Source: Candidatus Heimdallarchaeota archaeon | GTDB taxonomy: Archaea; Asgardarchaeota; Heimdallarchaeia; JABLTI01 | Reading direction: 5' to 3' | DNA length: 30,201 nt | NCBI GenBank assembly: GCA_023128635.1 | Contig: JAGMDP010000088.1 | Coordinates: 1 to 30,201 of the forward strand | Translations under genes and position numbers: made by a program | The notes under the pieces: generated by a model | The model's database searches: none | Told to the model about the DNA's origin: nothing | What the model saw: the letters and a program-made list of their open reading frames with translations, nothing else | In this document: positions 24,111 to 30,201 of the stretch, piece by piece | Numbering within the stretch: position 1 is the stretch's first letter | Layout: each line of letters begins with the position of its first letter

Positions 24111-25070
24111 TCAATCTTTTATAATATCTAAAGGATAATTATCTACTAGTAATTGCTTCAGACACTCTTTTTTATCTGTCTCAAATATTCGTTCAATATT
24201 TTTGTGTAAATTTTTCATAATTTGGATTGCCCTTGCAGCTGGATCATTTTCACCAATAATAACCGATAAAACCAATTGCCCTTCTTTTGTTAAAACTAGT
24301 TGTTTTTGATCTACTTGTATTAGGGTTTCAGCACGATCATAATGTTCCATCATACGCAAGTATCTTTTAATTTCTTTATTCCCTTTCTTGAATAAAGTAG
24401 CATGTTTCGATTGTGTTTTCGGCTTTCCTAATAATGTAGTTTCTATTTCTGTTCCATCTGAATCAAAAATAAATCCACCATAAATCTTTACATTAGTAGT
24501 TGGTAAATTCTCATCTTCTGATAATTCGAGTGTTAACCAATCCCAACTTTCAAAAAGTAATTCTCCTGTAAGAGCAGAACATCTAGCAAAACTATATTTC
24601 CTTTGTACCCTTGTAAATTCCCCAAAATCTATGACATCAAGGACTTCATCAGCAGATGCTGCATTCTCTAAATCAATCTTATTTGATAGAAATAAAACAG
24701 GGGCATGTTCATTATATCCTAATGCATTATTGAATTCCTCTGCAGCTAGATCAAAACGTCTTCTATCTGAAGAGTCAAGAACGAACACTAATCCATCAGC
24801 ACTTTTAACAAATTTCTCCCAAAGAGTTTCTCTAAGTGGAGTTTGCCCACCTAAATCGTAAACGATAAATTCTAATGAACGATACTTGTAAATTTCTATA
24901 TTAATACCAAATGTGGGTCGTGTTAGGGCATAATCAGATTTCAGAAGTCTTCCTACAATTGTAGTTTTTCCAGCACCATCTAATCCAATAATAGCAATTG
25001 TCTTCTTAGTATCCTCAGACTCGTCGTCATTTGATTCCCTTGATTTTATTAGTTTCCTCAAGAAAGACAT
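24111..25070 (-). CDS. Arf-like small GTPase with C-terminal roadblock/longin-like extension
   Basis: A eukaryote-like Ras-superfamily GTPase of the Arf/Arl/SRbeta group, 319 residues. Motifs: G1 GLDGAGKT (29-36), G2 in PTFGIN (52-57, Thr53), G3 DLGGQ (72-76), G4 NKID (130-133) and G5 SALTG (165-169); GLDxAGKT, PTxGxN and DLGGQ are the Arf signature. The first ten residues (MSFLRKLIKS) could form a basic amphipathic helix like that of Arf, but there is no Gly2 for myristoylation. Residues about 195-300 form an extra alpha/beta domain (KIYGGFIFDSDGTEI, then AETLIQVDQKQLVLTKEGQLVLSVII and a helix), a pattern I read as roadblock/longin-like. GTPase plus such a domain in one chain recalls Rag and SR-beta/longin pairs. 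The role is perhaps in membrane organisation. It is divergent from the ABC exporter operon. Confidence 0.88.
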   Translation of the reverse strand: MSFLRKLIKSRESNDDESEDTKKTIAIIGLDGAGKTTIVGRLLKSDYALTRPTFGINIEIYKYRSLEFIVYDLGGQTPLRETLWEKFVKSADGLVFVLDSSDRRRFDLAAEEFNNALGYNEHAPVLFLSNKIDLENAASADEVLDVIDFGEFTRVQRKYSFARCSALTGELLFESWDWLTLELSEDENLPTTNVKIYGGFIFDSDGTEIETTLLGKPKTQSKHATLFKKGNKEIKRYLRMMEHYDRAETLIQVDQKQLVLTKEGQLVLSVIIGENDPAARAIQIMKNLHKNIERIFETDKKECLKQLLVDNYPLDIIKD

Positions 25071-25303
25071 TGTTAGTGTGTCTCACAATAGTAGCTCATT
25101 CAAAGTGAGAAATTTAGAGTGACCTAAAAATTCACAAATATTGAATGTTTAATACTAATTTGTAATCTAATTGTTAAATACGATTAATCATTCCAAAGGT
25201 TAAAAATCTTACTTAAGAGGTATTTCGAAAAAAACTTTTAAAAAAAATCTCCCTAAAATAAATTTAAGAAAAAACTCAAGTAGTAAGTACCTTTTAGGCC
25301 ATA

Positions 25304-25326
25304 GAATTAATTATAAAGTATAATTC
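25304..25326 (+). promoter_or_regulatory. Promoter of the ABC exporter operon
   Basis: TATA-like ttataaagta (25311-25320) lies about 32-41 nt before the ATG at 25352, which places transcription start within roughly 10 nt of the start codon. GAATTA (25304-25309) and TAATTC (25321-25326) flank it as a 6-bp inverted repeat; in such AT-rich DNA this could be chance. The rest of the 281-bp gap to the GTPase gene shows no gene. Confidence 0.45.
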
Positions 25327-25351
25327 CCCGAATATTATCGAACAATAAATA

Positions 25352-26296
25352 ATGGATGAAGAAATGTTGAGCCAAGAAAATGTCATAGAGATTAGTGATC
25401 TAAAGAAAACATATGGCTCAGATGAAGTAATAGCAGGACTTTCGTTTACAGTAAATAAAGGGGAAATTTTTTCATTATTAGGACCTGATGGATCTGGCAA
25501 AACCTCAATAATTGAGATTTTAGTTGGATTAAGTAAACCTAGTGAAGGTGAAATATCTATACTGGGTTTCAATATTAAAAGCGCTATTGAGATGAGGGAA
25601 ATAAAGAAAATAATTGGTTTTTTGCCACAAGAATTTCGTACACACGATAACTTAACTGTTAAAGAGAACATACAGTTTTGGGGAAAAATGTACGATAATA
25701 TGATTGACACCTCAGAAATTCTCTCAATTCTTAATTTAGAAGAGAAAGCAAATACAAGATACAAACATCTCACACCCAGTTTAAAGAAACGAGTTGGTTT
25801 AGCCATTGCATTTGTCAATAATCCAGAGATTGTATTTCTAGATGAACCAACTGCCGGACTTGACCAATTCTCAAAAAGAGAAGTCTGGGATATCATTAAG
25901 AAATTCAATAAAGAAGGAAAAACGATTTTTATAACTACAAATGACGCCATTGAACCACAAGCAATTGCAGACAGAGTGGCGATAATACATAAGGGATTAA
26001 TGAAAGATATTGGGACTCCAATAGAGCTAATAGATCGATTCAGTAGTGGGAATAAAGTTATAATTAAAAGTCCGACAGAGCGAGCAAGATTAGATGCTAT
26101 AGAGATTTTGCAAAGTGCTTGTCCATTAGAAGTTCTATATGATGAAATCATTATCTCTAGTGAAGAAATAACATTGCTTGAAATTTTAGAGAAATTGGAT
26201 AAAGCAAAAGTCAGATATTCTGATATTATTACTCAAAAACCCACTTTAAATGATGTCTTTATCACTTTAACAGGAGAGGCGTTGAACAAGAAGTAA
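25352..26296 (+). CDS. ABC-2 exporter ATP-binding protein with degenerate signature and H-loop
   Basis: ATPase of an ABC-2 (DrrA/CcmA-like) exporter, 314 residues. Walker A is GPDGSGKTS (44-52), the Q-loop FLPQEF has Q93, and Walker B plus catalytic Glu are IVFLDEPTAGLD (160-171). Two normally invariant parts are altered: the LSGGQ signature reads LTPSL (140-144), and the switch histidine is Asn (N197, TTNDA). The C-terminal extension (about 225-314) resembles the DUF4162-type tail of DrrA-like proteins. Both changes are plain in the DNA, within an intact frame. As a homodimer it would lack both elements at both sites. GGATG within the first codons could also serve an ATG at 25364. The two permease genes follow at 20 and 16 bp. 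Confidence 0.88.
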   Translation: MDEEMLSQENVIEISDLKKTYGSDEVIAGLSFTVNKGEIFSLLGPDGSGKTSIIEILVGLSKPSEGEISILGFNIKSAIEMREIKKIIGFLPQEFRTHDNLTVKENIQFWGKMYDNMIDTSEILSILNLEEKANTRYKHLTPSLKKRVGLAIAFVNNPEIVFLDEPTAGLDQFSKREVWDIIKKFNKEGKTIFITTNDAIEPQAIADRVAIIHKGLMKDIGTPIELIDRFSSGNKVIIKSPTERARLDAIEILQSACPLEVLYDEIIISSEEITLLEILEKLDKAKVRYSDIITQKPTLNDVFITLTGEALNKK

Positions 26297-26316
26297 AACT
26301 CTTGGAGAAGTAAATC

Positions 26317-27504
26317 TTGAGCGAACAATCTAATGAAGTTTCCCAACAACATACAAGGGATAACGAAGAAAAGAATCGCTTCAAGAAAACTTTGCTGAAT
26401 ATTGGTTCTAGTTTGAAAAGAATTACTAACCAAGTAGGCGGAATCAGTTTAAAATATTTCAGATCACCAAGTTCAATATTCTGGTCAATAGTGTATCCTG
26501 TAATCCTCATTTTATTATTCGGAGCAATGTTTGGTCGGACAATTGATACAAATTATAATTTAGAAGTCTATGATTTAGATAATAGTACCGAATCAATTGC
26601 ATTAATTAATGATTTAGATAATTTGCCTGGATTAACATTAAACCTAATTGAAGAAGATGTAAATCAAATTGATGATTGGATAAGAGAGGAAAATATAGTA
26701 ATTCTTCTAGAAATTCCCGAAACATGGGGATTAAGAGTTAGTTTGAATCAGACCAGTAGTCTTACGGTTTATATTGATCCTTCTTCTGCAACTGCAAAAA
26801 TTGTTTTAGAAATTGTGGAAGAAGTAGTATCGACACAGAACATTAATTTATTGGATATTGATCCAAAATATGACGTAATACTTGAAAATCTATATACAAA
26901 TGAGTTAAGTTTTATAGATTCACTAGTTCCCGGAATTATAATGATAACAATATCAACAATAGCATTGTTTACAAGTTTAAGTTATGATTTAGAAGAAAAA
27001 CGAAGCGGAATATTACAAAAATTAGCGACAACTCCTGTAAACAAATTTGAATGGATAATCTCAAAACAAATCTGGCAAATTTTCATAACTATTTTAGCAG
27101 GGCTATTGACAGTATTATTTGCCTTGATTTTTAGTTTTAATGCAAGTAGTTTACATCCTTTGATGCTTGTCTATATAGTCTTTGGAACTATGACTTTCTC
27201 AGGTATTGCTATGATTCTCGTTAGAATAATAACTAACCCTGATGGAGTAATAATAGCATCAGTTCTCATAACCGTACCTCAGATTCTGTTAAGTGGTGCT
27301 CTTGTACCTTTAGATTCTTTTCCAGAGTTGCTCCAACTTATCTCAAGAATATTTCCATTATATTATCTGACAGAGGGCATGCGATTTCTTATGCTTGAAG
27401 CTGCTACATCTTTGTGGTGGAGATTCTTTTTAATATCAGCTTCAATTGCAATTGGATTCTTTGTAATTGGAATATTTGCTACAAACTGGAAAAAAGATAG
27501 TTAG
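26317..27504 (+). CDS. ABC-2 type permease, first subunit
   Basis: A 395-residue membrane subunit of the ABC-2 exporter. After a polar N-terminus (1-45) a first helix (about 52-72, PSSIFWSIVYPVILILLFGA) is followed by an extracytoplasmic domain (about 75-200) and then five helices (about 203-395), the usual ABC2_membrane layout. The cytoplasmic segment SYDLEEKRSGILQKLATTPV, a coupling-helix feature of this family, is present. The TTG at 26317 has GGAG 9 nt upstream. It is homologous in layout to the next gene, and the two probably form a heterodimer with the ATPase. The substrate (drug, lipid or polysaccharide) cannot be told. Confidence 0.88.
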   Translation: MSEQSNEVSQQHTRDNEEKNRFKKTLLNIGSSLKRITNQVGGISLKYFRSPSSIFWSIVYPVILILLFGAMFGRTIDTNYNLEVYDLDNSTESIALINDLDNLPGLTLNLIEEDVNQIDDWIREENIVILLEIPETWGLRVSLNQTSSLTVYIDPSSATAKIVLEIVEEVVSTQNINLLDIDPKYDVILENLYTNELSFIDSLVPGIIMITISTIALFTSLSYDLEEKRSGILQKLATTPVNKFEWIISKQIWQIFITILAGLLTVLFALIFSFNASSLHPLMLVYIVFGTMTFSGIAMILVRIITNPDGVIIASVLITVPQILLSGALVPLDSFPELLQLISRIFPLYYLTEGMRFLMLEAATSLWWRFFLISASIAIGFFVIGIFATNWKKDS

Positions 27505-27520
27505 TAAAGAAGGAAAAATA

Positions 27521-28672
27521 ATGTCAAAAAGAAATATTGGAAAAAAAATTGGAAACTTCTTCCTTCACCTAGCACATAGTTTCAGACGGATTGGTAATCA
27601 TATTAGAGCATCTGTGAAATTATTCTATCGTTCACGCCTTACAGTTTTCTTGTTTTTATTTTATCCTATAATCTTGCTTCTCTTATTTGGTTCAATATTT
27701 GCAAAACAAGATCTCTTACTATTTGAGCTTGGGGTCCAAGATAATGATATAACTTCAGTTTCACAAGATTTAGTTGAAAAATTAGATTCACTTGATGTAT
27801 TGAGTACGATTTCTGTACCAACAAATGAAGATCCAAAGGTAATTATGCAGCAAGAAGATATGTATGCTTGTTTAGTAATTCCGGTTAATTGGTCTTCAGA
27901 TGCGATAAACCCGCTGTATAGTTCCTCAAATGTTACTTTAATTATTAACTCAATTTCGCAAAGTGCATTAAGAGTATCCCATCTAGTTTCAAATGCTCTG
28001 CGAGAGTTCAACATAGAGCAAAATGGAACTCAACCAATAATAAATATTGAGACTGAAAATTTCATTTCAGAGAATTTGAATTATATTGATTTCTTCCTTC
28101 CAGGGATTATTGGTGTTATAGTAATGAATACAAGCTTGCTAGGCACAATAAATCGTCAAACTCATTTTAAACAAGCTAAATTATTTAGAAAATTTGCTAC
28201 AACACCATTAACTAGATGGGAATACGTAAGTTCAGAAATCATCTGGCAATTCATAATTGCATTTATTGCAACAATTCTTACTGTTTTTACTGCTTGGATA
28301 GTTTTTAGCTTCAGTTGGAGTAGTTTTCATGTATTAATCCTTCCAATAGTATTTGTTGGGTCGATTCTCTTCTCTGGTTTAGGCTTACTTATCAGTCAAA
28401 TAATAAGAAACCCGAATAATTCATTAATAATTGGATTTCTAATAACAATTCCAATGTTATTCTTGAGTGGAGTATTCTTTGATGTTTCAGGAATTAGTGC
28501 ACTAACTGTTCTCTCTAAATTCTCACCATTAACATTCATTGTAGATGCATTACGATCAAGTATGATTACTAACAATTTCGGCAATGCTTGGATGAATATT
28601 GGCATTGCATTTGCAATTGGTCTAGCTTCAATAATAGTTGGTGTTTTCCTTACTAAATGGGAGAAAAAGTAG
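27521..28672 (+). CDS. ABC-2 type permease, second subunit
   Basis: A 383-residue permease with the same architecture as the preceding one: N-terminal basic region, first helix (about 40-60, LTVFLFLFYPIILLLLFGSI), extracytoplasmic domain, then a five-helix block beginning near FFLPGIIGVIVMN, with a coupling segment QAKLFRKFATTPLTRWEY. The two share FATTPLTRWEYV / LATTPVNKFEWI-type elements and the late LLSGALVPL / FLSGVFFDV segment, so they are paralogues. The ATG at 27521 is chosen because AGGA lies 6 nt upstream and 16 bp after the previous stop; the frame stays open to 27467, inside that gene. Confidence 0.88.
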   Translation: MSKRNIGKKIGNFFLHLAHSFRRIGNHIRASVKLFYRSRLTVFLFLFYPIILLLLFGSIFAKQDLLLFELGVQDNDITSVSQDLVEKLDSLDVLSTISVPTNEDPKVIMQQEDMYACLVIPVNWSSDAINPLYSSSNVTLIINSISQSALRVSHLVSNALREFNIEQNGTQPIINIETENFISENLNYIDFFLPGIIGVIVMNTSLLGTINRQTHFKQAKLFRKFATTPLTRWEYVSSEIIWQFIIAFIATILTVFTAWIVFSFSWSSFHVLILPIVFVGSILFSGLGLLISQIIRNPNNSLIIGFLITIPMLFLSGVFFDVSGISALTVLSKFSPLTFIVDALRSSMITNNFGNAWMNIGIAFAIGLASIIVGVFLTKWEKK

Positions 28673-28693
28673 AACTCAGAATAAGGTGTAACT

Positions 28694-29263
28694 ATGCCCG
28701 AAAAGAAAACTATAATCTTTGTCACAAAAAACAAAGAAAAAAAATCTGATATCAAAAAAATGTTGGGAGATAAATTTGATATTCAGTTCACATCTGATCT
28801 AGATTTAACTGAAATCCAATCACTTTCAGTAGAAGAAGTAGTAGCTTTCAAAGTAAAACAAGCATATGAGAAAGTTGGTACCCCAATCGCTGTTTCTGAT
28901 AGTGGTTTAGAAATTGAATCTTTGAAGAACTTTCCGGGAGCATTAGTAAAATTCATCAATGAAACCATAGGTCAAGAAGGGATTACAAAACTTCTTGAGA
29001 ATGTTGAAAATCGAAATGCTCGTTTCGTTGCTGCTATTGGTTATTGTGATCACGAAAAAAATCCAGTTATTTTTGTAGAAAGGGATAAAGGAACAATTTC
29101 CTTGAAACCTAGAGGAGATGGTTGGCACTTTGATCGCATCTTTATCCCAAAAGGAGGGAAGCGAACATGGGCAGAAATAGGTCGAGAAAGAAAAAATATT
29201 GATTCGGCTTTTCGTAGAGCACTTGAAAAAATGTCTCATTGGCTAGAAAAGAAAGAATCTTAG
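28694..29263 (+). CDS. rdgB: RdgB/HAM1-family NTP pyrophosphatase, divergent
   Basis: House-cleaning enzyme family that converts ITP, XTP or dITP to the monophosphate. The 189 residues match the family. Visible are FVTKNKEKK (9-17), the SDSGLEIESL metal-binding region (68-77), FPGALVKF (80-87) as in ITPase, and GWHFDRIF (143-150) in place of the usual GYDPIF region with Asp kept. The terminal KN..SHR..AL motif that reads the purine base is KNIDSAFRRAL here, with SHR replaced by SAF (171-173), so specificity may differ. GGTG lies 6 nt upstream of the ATG. It starts 21 bp after the second permease and is probably in the same operon. Confidence 0.85.
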   Translation: MPEKKTIIFVTKNKEKKSDIKKMLGDKFDIQFTSDLDLTEIQSLSVEEVVAFKVKQAYEKVGTPIAVSDSGLEIESLKNFPGALVKFINETIGQEGITKLLENVENRNARFVAAIGYCDHEKNPVIFVERDKGTISLKPRGDGWHFDRIFIPKGGKRTWAEIGRERKNIDSAFRRALEKMSHWLEKKES

Positions 29264-29288
29264 AAGAATTGAAAATTACAATTCTTCT
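29262..29288. terminator. 10-bp perfect inverted repeat between convergent genes
   Basis: AGAAGAATTG (29262-29271) and CAATTCTTCT (29279-29288) pair over a 7-nt loop, overlapping the ends of rdgB (stop 29263) and the convergent membrane protein gene (stop at 29276). It is the best stem in the window by length and probably serves both transcripts as terminator. Confidence 0.55.
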
Positions 29289-30201
29289 ACATCAGCAAGT
29301 GGGGAACGTGTAAATATTCTGAATGAATAAATAAGAAACGCAATATAGAGTAGTTTCATAAGAATAACAATAATTGAATGAATGGTTTTAACTTCTTTTG
29401 CATAGAAGAAAATGTAGGCTGCAAAAAGTATTCCCATCAAAGCACATGCAACAATAATGAGCAGTAAATTCTCATATTTCTCTAATCTTTCCCTTTTGAC
29501 TCCTGATTTTATTCCTAGAATTATAGATAATCCTCCTATTGGAGCAACTATTAACTGTGAAAGACCAATTGGGATGAGTAAACTTCTTCCAATAATCTGT
29601 TTTATGTCATAATAATATCTTCTCATATCTTCAAATTGTCTAACTAGAAGCGTTCGATGGTCTTTCTTAATTCTACGCTTCCACCAATCAGAAGCTCTTC
29701 TCTTTCGTCCAGTAAGAATTTTAGGAGCAATATCCCTCTCAGGATTTTTAAACAATCTCCATGCTGGAATAATAAAGAAAGTAATTATAAAAACTGCTGC
29801 AATTATTCCTTTATAGTATTCATTTATAAGATCCAAAACTCCCAAAGCATTTACAACAGTTTGTAAAAACTCACTAGCAGGTGTAGTATCTCCAGGCCAA
29901 ACTATGAATGCTCTTATAATTGAAATCAAAGAAAGGATAATTCCTAAAATCATCATAAAGTATATTGGAACAAGCATAATTAGTTTGAAACGTTTAGGAT
30001 CTAATTCTTCTTGTTTTTGAATCATTTTCTCTCCGAATTTTCCTCGAATTTCACTCTTCTTATCCTTTATTTCTTGTTTTTCTTTTGAGTAATGATCATC
30101 AATATTTCTTTCTTCTTGTTTTAATTCTCTGATTTGTTTTTCTATTCTCTCTTCTTCTCTACTTATTTTTCTGTCAGACCAAGAACCAGATTCTCTCTTC
30201 T
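29276..30201 (-). CDS. Coiled-coil membrane protein (5' end beyond the window)
   Basis: An unknown integral membrane protein. The frame is open from the right edge (30201) to the stop at 29276, about 307 visible residues; a Met at 30025 is only an internal codon, because the upstream 176 bp continue in frame with no stop. That upstream part is a highly charged coiled coil (SREEEERIEKQIRELKQEE...), followed by about five transmembrane helices, near LIMLVPIYFMMILGIILSL, GIIAAVFIITFFIIPAW, SLLIPIGLSQLIVAPIG, LLLIIVACALMGILFAAYI and IIVILMKLLYIAFLIY. A basic loop (TGRKRRASDWWKRRIKK) lies between helices 2 and 3. No family is recognised. It converges on rdgB. Confidence 0.75.
   Translation of the reverse strand, partial: KRESGSWSDRKISREEERIEKQIRELKQEERNIDDHYSKEKQEIKDKKSEIRGKFGEKMIQKQEELDPKRFKLIMLVPIYFMMILGIILSLISIIRAFIVWPGDTTPASEFLQTVVNALGVLDLINEYYKGIIAAVFIITFFIIPAWRLFKNPERDIAPKILTGRKRRASDWWKRRIKKDHRTLLVRQFEDMRRYYYDIKQIIGRSLLIPIGLSQLIVAPIGGLSIILGIKSGVKRERLEKYENLLLIIVACALMGILFAAYIFFYAKEVKTIHSIIVILMKLLYIAFLIYSFRIFTRSPLADVEEL

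Noticed and set aside
25294..26151. A 285-codon open frame on the minus strand
   Set aside because: It is fully antisense to the ABC ATPase, whose motifs are unmistakable; the antisense peptide is Ser/Ile/Leu-rich with no family feature.
1..30201. tRNA, rRNA, CRISPR, insertion sequence or defence island
   Set aside because: I scanned intergenic regions and protein content and saw no cloverleaf, no regular repeat-spacer array, no transposase and no clustered defence genes. Short RNAs cannot be excluded without a covariance-model search.

Overview
The window reads as chromosomal DNA of an AT-rich archaeon. Archaeal markers are the cluster aIF6, ribosomal protein LX (L18Ae), prefoldin alpha and FtsY, together with an archaeal/plant-type D-aminoacyl-tRNA deacylase, a COG1751 protein, TATA-type promoters, GGTG/GGAGG ribosome binding sites and frequent TTG starts. 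An Arf-like small GTPase (GLDGAGKT, PTFGIN, DLGGQ) with an extra C-terminal domain points to an Asgard archaeon. That is an inference from one eukaryote-like gene, and I cannot name the lineage. I see no rRNA, tRNA, CRISPR array, insertion sequence or prophage.

Layout. 1-2058: the end of an unknown gene, then dtdA and argF on the minus strand. 2059-2439: a 381-bp promoter region with two inverted repeats. 2440-5730: a large membrane-anchored surface protein made of a propeller-like domain and about 24 calcium-binding (TSP3-like) repeats. 6030-6989: a tandem GNAT acetyltransferase behind a possible Shine-Dalgarno-masking hairpin. 7005-9797 (minus): the translation and protein-targeting cluster eif6, rpl18a, pfdA, ftsY, ending with a DmpI-type tautomerase. 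10007-13266 (plus): DHH phosphoesterase, M24 aminopeptidase, DUF123 GIY-YIG protein, COG1751 protein. 13337-17061 (minus): a surface phospholipase D/nuclease-like protein with a lamin-tail domain, an unknown protein, and lipoate-protein ligase. 17183-20636 (plus): Mth938-like protein, alpha/beta hydrolase, tandem GNAT, and a membrane PH-like protein. 20641-22914: a third tandem GNAT (minus), a zinc-finger membrane protein (minus), a 47-residue zinc ribbon missed by length cutoffs (plus), and a small unknown protein (minus). 23021-24092 (plus): a glycine-rich membrane protein and an Lrp/AsnC regulator. 24111-25070 (minus): the Arf-like GTPase. 25352-29263 (plus): an ABC-2 exporter operon (ATPase plus two permeases) followed by a divergent RdgB/HAM1 pyrophosphatase. 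29276-30201 (minus): a coiled-coil membrane protein whose frame runs off the right edge.

Most of the window is housekeeping or generic accessory genes. The points I find most worth a second look are: the Arf-like GTPase fused to a domain that looks roadblock/longin-like; an ABC exporter ATPase lacking both the LSGGQ signature and the switch histidine; an RdgB homologue that lost the conserved SHR base-recognition motif; three tandem GNAT proteins, each with one intact and one degenerate half; and inverted repeats at several promoters, best at lrp and argF. I do not see a clearly new multi-gene defence or biosynthetic system.
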